Counted from the first letter of the stretch, positions 7,229 to 14,738 are shown. The stretch is 22,429 nt of DNA from Actinomycetota bacterium (GCA_018894655.1 JAHIPE010000032.1:1-22429), one strand, 5' to 3'. The notes: generated by a model from the letters alone, not told the origin. Numbers and translations are program-made.

Positions 7229-7260
7229 TTAATATGCGCGAAAAAGGGGCCGGTTGTCAA
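7229..7260 (-). promoter_or_regulatory. Candidate ftsR promoter
   Basis: A perfect -35 hexamer TTGACA (7260-7255) is followed by an AT-rich zone with possible -10 elements CATATT (spacer 18) or TATTAA (7234-7229, spacer 20). Long 19-20 nt spacers are typical of promoters activated by MerR-family proteins. The -35 lies right after the stop of the GarA-like gene. Only the -35 is strong. Confidence 0.45.
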
Positions 7261-7271
7261 CAGTTTGCCTA

Positions 7272-7739
7272 TCATTTGCAAAAAAAGATAAGCCTGAACT
7301 TGCCGATCTGTATCTCGTCGCCACCTGCCAGGTCCGCTTCCTCAACTCTCAATTTATTGACGTACGTCCCATTCAGGCTTTTCATGTCCATGATTCGGAA
7401 TGCTCGACCGCTTCTGTGAATCTCCGCGTGCCGGCGTGACACCGTAATATCGTCCAAGAAGATATCGCTTTCCGGGTGGCGGCCGGTGTTGGTTACGTCC
7501 CTGGTCAAAACAAAACGTGTTCCGGCGCGAGGGCCCCTCTTGACCACGAGCATCGCCGCACCGGCGGACAACTCATCATCGGGAATCTGTATGTCCTCCT
7601 CCTGCTCCATGTCCGCTTCCACGGGGGTCAGCGTGATTGTGGTGTCACCTTGGTGTTCTCTTGCTACCAGATACGCCCCACACTGCGAGCAGTACGCGCT
7701 GTCTTCAGGACTATTCTTGCCACACGCGGGACAGAACAT
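7272..7739 (-). CDS. GarA-like FHA-domain protein with N-terminal zinc ribbon
   Basis: A 155-residue soluble phosphothreonine-binding protein. The FHA domain (about 62-153) has the key residues: GRHP (86-89), SRRH (101-104) and NGTYVN (123-128), and reads like mycobacterial GarA nearly throughout (KRGPRAG, SDIFLDD, QIGKFRL). GarA is phosphorylated on one of two adjacent N-terminal Thr residues by PknB/PknG, folds back on its own FHA domain, and so releases 2-oxoglutarate dehydrogenase and glutamate metabolism enzymes. A Thr33-Thr34 pair after an acidic residue is placed like that site. Unlike GarA, the N-terminus is a four-Cys zinc ribbon (Cys3, Cys6, Cys17, Cys20). It starts with ATG after AGGGGTTGG and precedes ftsR as in mycobacteria. 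Metabolic targets here are inferred. Confidence 0.87.
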   Translation of the reverse strand: MFCPACGKNSPEDSAYCSQCGAYLVAREHQGDTTITLTPVEADMEQEEDIQIPDDELSAGAAMLVVKRGPRAGTRFVLTRDVTNTGRHPESDIFLDDITVSRRHAEIHRSGRAFRIMDMKSLNGTYVNKLRVEEADLAGGDEIQIGKFRLIFFCK

Positions 7740-7750
7740 AATACCAACCC

Positions 7751-7951
7751 CTAGAGTGCCGTTTTCCCGGTAGCACCTTCGTCATCGTGCCTGGGTAATA
7801 GGACAACAACTTCCCTTATCTCCTCCGGCGTGAACCCCGTATCCTTCACAAGCCCCAGAACCGCATTCCTCTGCTTTGACGACAGCTCTCCTATCTCCAT
7901 GATTATCCTGCCGGGAGAAACGCCACCCTCCGGCCTATCCTCTTCACTCAC
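7751..7951 (-). CDS. Small protein of unknown function (66 aa)
   Basis: I do not recognise this protein. From GTG 7951 it encodes about 66 residues: an acidic start (SEEDRPEGG) and a helical body with ELSSKQRNAVLGLVKDTGFT and PEEIREVVVLLPRHDD. GGGGA lies 8 nt upstream, and the start overlaps the stop of the preceding small gene within GTGAGTGA, suggesting coupled translation. GTG 7954, or an internal ATG at 7903 (49 residues), are alternatives. The frame stays open upstream to 8101, but that part is Arg/Ser/Pro-rich and is the shadow of the upstream gene. It ends 11 nt before the GarA-like gene. A single longer gene broken by a frameshift is possible. Confidence 0.5.
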   Translation of the reverse strand: MSEEDRPEGGVSPGRIIMEIGELSSKQRNAVLGLVKDTGFTPEEIREVVVLLPRHDDEGATGKTAL

Positions 7952-8174
7952 CACTGTCTTCCCCGGCTTGTCTCTTCCAGCTCTCCCCTTTTCTCTTGCG
8001 CTCTCTCTTTCGGAACTTCTCCAGCAAGCTCTCCTTGGTCTTGCTGGCCTGTGACTTCTCACCGAACGAGACGGCGTGCTTCTCCCCAATGCCTTGCACA
8101 TGGCGCTCGGTCGGCGTCCTGATTCCTTCCCGGGTTGAAGACCGTACGTTTCTCTCCACTTCTTTATCAGTCAT
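7944..8174 (-). CDS. Small highly charged protein of unknown function (76 aa)
   Basis: I do not recognise this protein. It starts at ATG 8174 behind a very good ribosome-binding site (GGGGAGGG, 4 nt before ATG), which is the main reason to call it. The 76 residues are strongly basic and hydrophilic, with a Lys/Arg/Glu-rich C-terminal half (KESLLEKFRKRERKRKGE) that looks helical or nucleic-acid binding. No membrane segment or Cys motif is present. It begins 37 nt after the octanoyltransferase gene and overlaps the next small gene by 8 nt, so it is part of the same transcript. Confidence 0.55.
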   Translation of the reverse strand: MTDKEVERNVRSSTREGIRTPTERHVQGIGEKHAVSFGEKSQASKTKESLLEKFRKRERKRKGESWKRQAGEDSGE

Positions 8175-8211
8175 CTTACCCTCCCCAGGTATACCGTGCA
8201 GTTACATGATA

Positions 8212-9051
8212 TCACAAAGCCGGGCGCCCTGAATCCTCTCCCCCACCGCCGGTCCACTCCTCGCTGGCGTACTTTTCCTCGGTCAGGCGTTGTGCCAGAG
8301 CCTCCTCCTCTTCGCTCAAGGAGCCGGCCTCCAGCCTTACCCCCAGGGCATCGGCAAACCCCGTCCCGAACGCGCTCTGAACCGCCTCCCAGGGGACCTC
8401 TCTCCCGCACGCTTCGGCAAGCGTAACAAACGACGGCCCGGTGGTCAGCCCGGAACCCGCCCCTACGGTTATACTGTCGAGGAAGCGACGGTTTTCGCTT
8501 AGAAAAAGAGTGCCGTGCTGGAGTATCGCACCGGGAAACATCCTCAGGGCGCTTCCGCAGATCTTTCTCCCACCAAGCTCGAGGTCAACCCCGAACGCGC
8601 TCTCGAGACACCATACGGAAGCGCTTTCCCGCAAATCACCGTGCCTGGACAGCCTGGCGGATACCCCGAGCACTCGCAGCGACTCCAGTATTCCCTTTGC
8701 CACAACGGAGAAACACCTCTCTTTTGCCGATAATCCGCTACCGCCCCGGGGCAGGGTGACGCTGTAGGTAAAGTCATCGGCGTGGAGTATGGCAAGCCCT
8801 CCGGTCGGCCTCCTGACCAACTCGATACCTTCCGCGCGACAGGTGTCCAGGTTGATCCCACGGTCAAGCTCTTGGAACCTGCCGATGCTTATCGCGGGGG
8901 GCTCGAACCGGTACACTCGGAGCGCGGGGGGGGCGCCGTTTCCGGCACTTACCGCGAGTGCCTCGTCACGGGCCATGTTGGAACATCCCCGCCGCCCGTA
9001 ATCGACGATGAATCGCCACCGCCTAATCACGTGTCCTGCCCCCGATCTCAT
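8212..9051 (-). CDS. lipM: LipM-type octanoyltransferase / lipoate-protein ligase family
   Basis: A 279-residue enzyme of the biotin/lipoate transferase fold, acting on lipoyl carrier proteins in the cytoplasm. Motifs: RRPTGGLAILH (80-90), Cys148 in the WCLESAF segment, and GGRKICGSA (160-168) with Lys163, followed by ILQHGTL. A Cys at the position of Bacillus LipM Cys150 favours a GcvH-specific octanoyltransferase (octanoyl-ACP to GcvH) over a true ATP-dependent LplA ligase. The C-terminal 40 residues are acidic and low-complexity. ATG 9051 overlaps the stop of the nicotinate phosphoribosyltransferase gene by 4 nt (ATGA). GcvH itself is not in the window. The family is sure; the LipM subtype is likely. 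Confidence 0.8.
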   Translation of the reverse strand: MRSGAGHVIRRWRFIVDYGRRGCSNMARDEALAVSAGNGAPPALRVYRFEPPAISIGRFQELDRGINLDTCRAEGIELVRRPTGGLAILHADDFTYSVTLPRGGSGLSAKERCFSVVAKGILESLRVLGVSARLSRHGDLRESASVWCLESAFGVDLELGGRKICGSALRMFPGAILQHGTLFLSENRRFLDSITVGAGSGLTTGPSFVTLAEACGREVPWEAVQSAFGTGFADALGVRLEAGSLSEEEEALAQRLTEEKYASEEWTGGGGEDSGRPAL

Positions 9052-10211
9052 AGCCGGACCGTGCCCAGCCTCTCGAGAACACGTGACCTTATCTGCCGTG
9101 GCGCAGGGTCACCAGAGAGCCTCTTGCCGCGCGCGTACTTTTCCGCAAGAAGGGCTTTCATCCCCACCGCGCAGGCCGGGCATTCCAGTTTCTCACTGGA
9201 GGCCAGCGTTTGCCTTCGGGCGCCACAGGAGGGGCACGACCACAGTTGCTTTAGTCCGGATTTTTTACCCCTCTTGGCCATAGGAACGCCCTCTATCTCC
9301 ACGATGTCCATGGAATAGTTCACAACCGGGGAGTTGCTGATATGAGTGCCGACTCCGTAGGCGTCGGCGCAACTGTTGTAGGCCAGGATCTTGTACTCGT
9401 CGATGCCGCCGGAGACGAATAGCTTCACATCCTCAAACCCGCGGATATCCAGCTCCCAGCGCACCTCCTCCATGATCTGTAGAAAGTCACCCCGCCGCGA
9501 ACCCGGCGTGTCGAGCCTGACCGCGAACAGTTTCTCCCCCAGCACCTCGGCGGCGAAGAGGGCTCCGAACTTTTCGTCCTGGAAGGTGTCAACCAGGGCG
9601 ACCCTCTTGACGCCGGGTTCCATGGACTCATCGAACGCCTCGAAAGCAACTCTCTCGTCACCTGCGCAGAGAATCAACGTATGGGACATGGTCCCTGACG
9701 GCTCCTCCCCTATTCGAACGGCGCTTTCCACTACCGCGACACCGTCGCAACCGCCCACGAACGCGTTTCGTTCTATCATCGGGGCCAGTGCGGGGTGCAT
9801 CCTTCGAGCCCCGAAGCTGATGACCATCCGCTCTCCGGCGGCGTGCTTGCAGCGCGCCGCGTTAGTGGCTATCCCCGACGCCTGGCATATCAGCCCCAGT
9901 ATAGCCGTCTCGTAGACGCCGAAATCGAGGTAGTTGCCGGATATCGAAAGGACCGGTTCGCCCGCCTCGAAGATCTCACCTTCGTCCAGGGCCCTGATCG
10001 ACACCGGGAGGCCTTGAGCAAGCTCGAGCACCTCCTCCAAGCCGGCGAATACGGCCCACTGCCAATCACCGGGCAGGGACGACGCCCGCACCTCCATCGA
10101 CACCTGCGGGTTGATCCCCCGGCCCTCGAGCGCCTTGTTTACGCGCTCGAAGTAGACATCGGTGATCCGACCTTGCTTGATGCTGTCATCTGACGCGATC
10201 TGAAAACTCAC
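9048..10211 (-). CDS. pncB: Nicotinate phosphoribosyltransferase
   Basis: A 387-residue type II phosphoribosyltransferase that joins nicotinate and PRPP to give nicotinate mononucleotide in NAD salvage. Visible family blocks are SFGARRMHPALAP (132-144, with His139), SHTL (176-179), DTFQDE (208-213), RLDTPGSRRGD (232-242) and VSGGI (266-270). It is shorter than E. coli PncB and resembles the compact archaeal/actinobacterial type. A zinc ribbon is appended near the C-terminus: CPSCG (326-330) and CPAC (344-347). The GTG start has GGGGAGG 7 nt upstream. It directly follows the nicotinamidase-like gene (22-nt gap), so deamidation and ribosylation are encoded together. Quinolinate-type relatives are excluded by the DTF and LDTPGSRRGD blocks. 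Confidence 0.88.
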   Translation of the reverse strand: MSFQIASDDSIKQGRITDVYFERVNKALEGRGINPQVSMEVRASSLPGDWQWAVFAGLEEVLELAQGLPVSIRALDEGEIFEAGEPVLSISGNYLDFGVYETAILGLICQASGIATNAARCKHAAGERMVISFGARRMHPALAPMIERNAFVGGCDGVAVVESAVRIGEEPSGTMSHTLILCAGDERVAFEAFDESMEPGVKRVALVDTFQDEKFGALFAAEVLGEKLFAVRLDTPGSRRGDFLQIMEEVRWELDIRGFEDVKLFVSGGIDEYKILAYNSCADAYGVGTHISNSPVVNYSMDIVEIEGVPMAKRGKKSGLKQLWSCPSCGARRQTLASSEKLECPACAVGMKALLAEKYARGKRLSGDPAPRQIRSRVLERLGTVRL

Positions 10212-10233
10212 GGCTATTCCTCCCCGGCCTCTT

Positions 10234-10764
10234 CTACAGCACTTCTCCGAAGAGGACCTGCTCGATCTGCCTCAAGGCGAAGGTGTGGTCCTCTTCATTC
10301 AATCCCGCAACGCCCTTCCTGGGAACTGTTATCCTGTACCCTCTCATGTAAGCGTCCAGGCAGGTAGCGTATACACAGATATTTGTAACCGTTCCAGTGA
10401 TTACGACATTATCTACGCCAAGTCTTGTCAGGAGTTCGTGCAGGTTGGTCTGGAAGAAACCGGAGTAGCTCTTACATGGAACTACGTGGTCCCCTTCATG
10501 TGGCTCGAGCTCCTTGACCACACGAGCGCCCTCGGTTCCCTCAACCGCGTGGACGGGCCAATCCTCAAACTCCTTGTCGTCAGGATCGTGGGTATCATCC
10601 GCGTATATCACGGTAACCCCCCGCTCTCGTGCCTCTCTTGCCAGGGAGGCTATATACGGCACTATCTCCCTTGCCGCGGGTACGGGTAGAGCGCCATCGG
10701 GCTCCACGAAATCGTTTATCATATCCACGATTATCAACGCGCTCCTACCGGTAAACAAATCCAT
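10234..10764 (-). CDS. pncA: Isochorismatase-fold cysteine hydrolase, probable nicotinamidase
   Basis: A 176-residue cysteine hydrolase. The catalytic triad is visible: Asp14 in IIVDMINDF, Lys98, and Cys130 in TGTVTNICV, with the usual cis-peptide position before TNIC. Possible metal ligands of nicotinamidases are Asp57, His59 and His72. The family includes nicotinamidases, isochorismatases and N-carbamoylsarcosine amidases. Adjacency to nicotinate phosphoribosyltransferase makes nicotinamide to nicotinate the likely reaction, so the pair forms the PncA-PncB salvage route. AAGGA lies 10 nt before ATG 10764. It is 26 nt downstream of miaB. The fold is sure; the substrate is inferred from context. 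Confidence 0.82.
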   Translation of the reverse strand: MDLFTGRSALIIVDMINDFVEPDGALPVPAAREIVPYIASLAREARERGVTVIYADDTHDPDDKEFEDWPVHAVEGTEGARVVKELEPHEGDHVVPCKSYSGFFQTNLHELLTRLGVDNVVITGTVTNICVYATCLDAYMRGYRITVPRKGVAGLNEEDHTFALRQIEQVLFGEVL

Positions 10765-10790
10765 TACTGCTTCTTCCTTGTAACAACCAC

Positions 10791-12128
10791 TCAGTCAGGC
10801 GGTTCCCGAATCACTTTCTTCACCCGTCCCCTGGCGGCGTGACTGCCGGCGCCGGGTACATACGCTTCAACCAGTGAGTACAACGGCGCCTCGAACGATG
10901 GCAGCAGCACCACCTGGTGCCCGCGTGTTCTTCCCACCACGTACTCACCACTCCTCGCGACGCCTTCCACCAGTAGCTCCACTGTGCTACCGACGAGGTT
11001 CACCAGCGATTTCCTGGTGAATCGGGCCTGCAAGCGGCTCAGGGCCTTTAACCGCTCCGCCTTAACCACCTGTGGCACCTCGTTCCCTATCGACGCGGCG
11101 GCGGTGCCCTCGCGGCGAGAGTACATGAACATGAAGGCGGCATCAAATCCGACCGCCCTTACGAGGTCCATCGTGCCCTGGAAGTCCCCGTCGGTTTCAC
11201 CGGGGAACCCGACCATTATATCTGTTGATATCACGACACCGGGCACCAGCTCTCGTGCGCGTTCAACACGCTGGAGGTAATAATCCCGATCGTAACCTCG
11301 TCCCATTGCACTGAGAACATCGTTCGATCCCGATTGGACCGGCAGGTGCAAGTACTCGCACACCTCCGCCCTCCCGGACATGGCCACGAGTATCGAGTCG
11401 GACAGGTCGCCGGGGTGCGATGTCTCGAACTTGACCCGCCGGATACCCGGCACACAAGCCACCGATTCCAGGAGACCGGCAAAGGATGTCCCGTCAAGCC
11501 CCCGGCCGTAGGAATTGACGTTCTGACCCAGTAACGTGATCTCGAACACACCCGCCGAGGCCAGTCTTTGGACCTCTTCAGTAACCTCGCCGGGGGGCCG
11601 ACTCCTCTCCCTTCCCCTGACCAGGGGGACGACGCAGTAGGAGCAGAATCTATCACAACCGTGGCTTACCGGCACCCAGGCGGCAGACGGGTTTGCCCGC
11701 TTTGACGGCAGTTCGTCGATGGAGGCACGGTTTATGTTCCCGAGGTCGCAGAGCCTGGCCCTGCTGCTTTTCTCCAGCATCTCGGCAAGCCGGGCTATGG
11801 AGTGAAGGCCGAACACGAGGTCAACCCCAGGGCAACGACTCATTATATCGACCCCGTAACGCTCAGCCATGCAGCCGCAAACAGCAAGAAGGGCCGACCC
11901 ATTCAGGGAGGAAAGAGCTTCAATTTGACCCCAGGCCTTGTCCTCGGCGCTCTGCCTGACCATGCAGGTGTTGTAGATTACGATATCGGCTTGCACGATG
12001 TCCGCGGCCCCTGTGTACCCGGATAGTTCCAGAACACCGGCCAGGTGCTCGGAATCGTGCATGTTCATCTGGCAGCCAAACGTGCGTATATAGTAGGAAG
12101 CGGATGCCTGGGAAGCCCGGTCAGTCAT
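10791..12128 (-). CDS. miaB: tRNA-2-methylthio-N6-dimethylallyladenosine synthase MiaB
   Basis: A 445-residue radical-SAM methylthiotransferase that adds the 2-methylthio group to i6A37 of tRNAs reading UNN codons. The N-terminal UPF0004 domain carries three cluster Cys: Cys19 (TFGCQMNMHDSE), Cys55 (NTCMVR) and Cys86 (CGCMAERYG). The radical-SAM CxxxCxxC is Cys158, Cys162 and Cys165 (GCDRFCSYC). The C-terminal TRAM domain covers roughly 375-442. The QMN sequence after the first Cys distinguishes MiaB from MtaB and RimO. The start ATG overlaps the stop of the upstream DUF948-like gene by one base (TAATG). Confidence 0.95.
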   Translation of the reverse strand: MTDRASQASASYYIRTFGCQMNMHDSEHLAGVLELSGYTGAADIVQADIVIYNTCMVRQSAEDKAWGQIEALSSLNGSALLAVCGCMAERYGVDIMSRCPGVDLVFGLHSIARLAEMLEKSSRARLCDLGNINRASIDELPSKRANPSAAWVPVSHGCDRFCSYCVVPLVRGRERSRPPGEVTEEVQRLASAGVFEITLLGQNVNSYGRGLDGTSFAGLLESVACVPGIRRVKFETSHPGDLSDSILVAMSGRAEVCEYLHLPVQSGSNDVLSAMGRGYDRDYYLQRVERARELVPGVVISTDIMVGFPGETDGDFQGTMDLVRAVGFDAAFMFMYSRREGTAAASIGNEVPQVVKAERLKALSRLQARFTRKSLVNLVGSTVELLVEGVARSGEYVVGRTRGHQVVLLPSFEAPLYSLVEAYVPGAGSHAARGRVKKVIREPPD

Positions 12129-12505
12129 TATCTTTTGCCGGAGAGGTCCCTGGACAATCGCCTTTTTGCGGCAAAACCCGCTGCCGCAACGCCGGCGGTT
12201 ATCAAACCAACCCGTGTGAGAGGTGACTTGACCGCCTTCTCAACCGCGGTGGAGGCCTCACTCGCCTTCTCCATTAGTACGTGTGTTTCCTCGGTAACCT
12301 CCTCGATACTCTCCAGTTCGCGGTTTACACTGTCCAGGGTCCCCTGGGCCTTCTTGAGTAGCGTCACTGCCTGAGGACGGCTGTCGGATACAATCTCCCC
12401 AACCTCGTCAACGGTCCTGCGAAGCCTCAGCAGAATCGGGATCAGTAGCAGCACCAGTATGACAACCGCGGCCGCTCCTACTATCTGAAGTACCTTGAGT
12501 GCCAT
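12128..12505 (-). CDS. Small membrane protein, DUF948-like
   Basis: A 125-residue protein with an N-terminal transmembrane helix (about 7-27), then a helical, coiled-coil-like stretch (30-90) rich in Glu, Val and Thr, a second moderately hydrophobic segment (about 97-111, GLITAGVAAAGFAA) and a basic tail. This arrangement fits the DUF948 family of short membrane-anchored coiled-coil proteins, whose function is unknown. The start is clear: GGGGGAAGGA precedes ATG 12505. A candidate promoter and palindrome lie upstream, so the gene and miaB may form their own unit. Confidence 0.65.
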   Translation of the reverse strand: MALKVLQIVGAAAVVILVLLLIPILLRLRRTVDEVGEIVSDSRPQAVTLLKKAQGTLDSVNRELESIEEVTEETHVLMEKASEASTAVEKAVKSPLTRVGLITAGVAAAGFAAKRRLSRDLSGKR

Positions 12506-12583
12506 CTATTCCTTCCCCCTTGCAACCGGTCACTCGATCTATGATATTCCGGCCGGCCGATGCCCGCCCTGGCCGGAGGCCTC

Positions 12584-12628
12584 GTGATTAATCACTACAT
12601 TCTAGAACATCGCCACGGCTTACGACAA
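12584..12628 (-). promoter_or_regulatory. Candidate promoter with a perfect palindrome at the start site
   Basis: TTGTCG (12628-12623) and TAGAAT (12604-12599) are 18 nt apart, four and five matches to consensus. The predicted transcription start falls within GTGATTAATCAC (12595-12584), a perfect 12-nt palindrome and possible operator. It would drive the DUF948-like gene and miaB with a leader of about 85 nt. The leader also contains CCGGCC/GGCCGG complementarity without a U-tract. Confidence 0.35.
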
Positions 12629-12638
12629 ACGCGGGACA

Positions 12639-13571
12639 CTATCCCCAACCTACAAATGTGTATCCCTCTACCTTCCACCCGTCCGCTTCCTTCACCAGGC
12701 GGACGGTATCTATCCACGGGGCGCCGCGCTCCAGGTACACAATCACCTTTACCTCCACGGTGTTGGGATCGGTGAAGGTAATATCGCGCCTGCTGACATA
12801 GAAGTCCACCGGATGCTTCTCGCCCCAGGCTTTCCTCCAACCGCCGGCAAAATTCTCCCTGGTCACCCCCATCAACCCCAGGCCCACGATCCGCTTGCTG
12901 GAAGCAAGTGACCACAGCACGTCGGGGTTGAACTGCTTTATATCCGCGTCCATGAACGTGCTGACAATCTGGTATACGAGCTCTTCATTACCACTTTGCC
13001 ACTCGGGCGGCCTGTACGCGTTCTCCAGGAGCCCCGCCTGGAAGAAGGTACCGGAGATCCCGGCTATGATGAACTTGGCCTTGAAAATGAAGTCGTTTAC
13101 GTTGGAGAGTGCCTGCGCGGCACGGCTTTCCAGCAGTGCCCGGCCACCTACGATATCCTGCTCATTCCCGCTTCCCGCAAGCTCCTCGACCATCTCCAGG
13201 AAGCTGTCCAGTGACGTCAAGCACTCCGTTTCCGCTCTCTCCAGGTCCCGCTCACCTGACGGCGGCGGGTTTTTCTCGCGCGCGGCGATAACCCTCTGGA
13301 GTTCTTCCCTCATTGCGCCCGCGGCTACTGCCACGTTTCCCAGGTCGTCGGGGGAATCTACGCGGGTAAGAGCCGCGTCAACGCTCTCCGACTGCCGGGC
13401 TAACTTGTCCCAGTCGCCGGCTACCGCTTGCTGGTACTCTTCCGCACGCCTCGCGTTCGACCGCGACCTGTGCCAGAAGAAGGCGGTAACCCCCGCCACC
13501 AGGAGCAGCGCCAGGAGCGACACGGTAATGAGAATCACCGTTCTCGGCCCCGGGCGGGATCTAGACATCAT
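12639..13571 (-). CDS. Membrane-anchored protein of unknown function
   Basis: A 310-residue protein. A basic N-terminus and one transmembrane helix (about 11-33, ending in FFWHRSRS) anchor it with the bulk probably outside. Residues 40-150 are helical and charged with no motif I know. The C-terminal 120 residues (from about 190) alternate Val, Tyr and Trp strands and end VRLVKEADGWKVEGYTFVG, reminiscent of NTF2-like/DUF4878 domains that often follow a membrane anchor; that match is tentative. The ATG overlaps the GHKL ATPase stop by one base (TGATG), so the two are translationally coupled and may work together. Confidence 0.7.
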   Translation of the reverse strand: MMSRSRPGPRTVILITVSLLALLLVAGVTAFFWHRSRSNARRAEEYQQAVAGDWDKLARQSESVDAALTRVDSPDDLGNVAVAAGAMREELQRVIAAREKNPPPSGERDLERAETECLTSLDSFLEMVEELAGSGNEQDIVGGRALLESRAAQALSNVNDFIFKAKFIIAGISGTFFQAGLLENAYRPPEWQSGNEELVYQIVSTFMDADIKQFNPDVLWSLASSKRIVGLGLMGVTRENFAGGWRKAWGEKHPVDFYVSRRDITFTDPNTVEVKVIVYLERGAPWIDTVRLVKEADGWKVEGYTFVGWG

Positions 13572-14674
13572 CAGTCATCACCATCTTCCCCACTGACGTA
13601 GATCGATATGATGAGCTTGCCCCGCCCTCTCTTCACGTGGGGGGTGCCTGCGGCTTTCAGGTAATACCTGCCTATGATGCTCTCGACAGACCTGGTAGCC
13701 TCGCTTCCGATCTCAGCCAGGTCCTCCCGGGGGATCCTCCGCAGGGGATTACGCTTCAGGGTGCCGCGGCCGTACGCCGATGACGGCCTGGACTTTTCGG
13801 CTTCACCGGCAACGGCCTGCTTCTTCTCGGCCATCCGGTACACGGTCACCAGCGGCGCTATCTCCCCGCCCAGTACCCGGTAGGCGTTTCTTTCCGATAC
13901 CGGCAGCCCCAGCGATTGGGACAGGTCTATCAGTTGCCTGGCGTCGTTCACACCCGAGAGACCTTGCCAGATCACGCCCTCCTCCCCCTCACTCTTCCCC
14001 GCAAGCCCTCTTAACGTAGCTATCACTTCGGCAAATGATCCCAGGTAGAAACTCATCTCCGGGGAATCCACCGACATCTCCAGGAGCGCCCTTGGAACGT
14101 TGTGTGGCCCCGATCCAACATCCTCTTTGCCGTCAATGACCTCGAGCCCGGGGATCGTAGCCTGATCCGAGCGCTCGGGTACGGCCCTGGTATCAACCGA
14201 GAGTATAATCGCTGTTCCCAGGCCCGGGACAGACGTTTGCACCCGGGCGTCTCTCGCTCGCGACTCGATGGAGAAAAGCGCCATACCCCGGCCGTGCACA
14301 CCGTACCGGTCTACGGAGAAATCCTCGCTCTTGGAGGTGACCCGGGGTTCGAAGATGAGCCGGTGCATATCATCCGGTATACCGCACCCGTCGTCAAGGA
14401 CGGTTATCCTGCGGTTACGCCCCTGCTCTTTCTGAAACCCGACCAGCACTATCCTCGCTCCGGCGTCACGGGAGTTCCTGACCAGCTCTGTTACTATGTC
14501 TTCCACATAGCGGATATCATGCTGGGCCTGGCGCCTCTCCGCCTCCGCAACCTTTAGACGGACGAAACCGTGGGGCAGTTTCTCTTCGATTCGCAGGCGT
14601 GCCTGGTCGGTGATACTGGAGACGAAATCGACTAACTCGTTTTCCCCGGGAGGGTTTTGCTCATAGCTCGTCAT
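13571..14674 (-). CDS. Standalone GHKL-type ATP-binding protein
   Basis: A 367-residue protein with a Bergerat-fold ATPase domain: N-box Glu63/Asn67/Asp70 in TELVRNSRDAGA, G1 box DDGCGIP (94-100), an F-box-like IFEPRVTSK (107-115) and G2 box GVHGRGMALFSI (125-136). The N-box reads like MutL, while the IFEP block is like histidine kinases. There is no His phosphoacceptor domain, receiver or membrane segment. The C-terminal 230 residues match nothing I recognise and contain a basic stretch around 300-320. It lies 64 nt after rny and overlaps the membrane-protein gene by one base. ATP binding is well supported; the biological role is unknown. Confidence 0.78.
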   Translation of the reverse strand: MTSYEQNPPGENELVDFVSSITDQARLRIEEKLPHGFVRLKVAEAERRQAQHDIRYVEDIVTELVRNSRDAGARIVLVGFQKEQGRNRRITVLDDGCGIPDDMHRLIFEPRVTSKSEDFSVDRYGVHGRGMALFSIESRARDARVQTSVPGLGTAIILSVDTRAVPERSDQATIPGLEVIDGKEDVGSGPHNVPRALLEMSVDSPEMSFYLGSFAEVIATLRGLAGKSEGEEGVIWQGLSGVNDARQLIDLSQSLGLPVSERNAYRVLGGEIAPLVTVYRMAEKKQAVAGEAEKSRPSSAYGRGTLKRNPLRRIPREDLAEIGSEATRSVESIIGRYYLKAAGTPHVKRGRGKLIISIYVSGEDGDD

Positions 14675-14738
14675 CGTTTACTCGAGTCCCGTCGGCGAGC
14701 CGGAAGGCCCCCGGGAGTGAAGCCCGCGTGCCCCCTCA

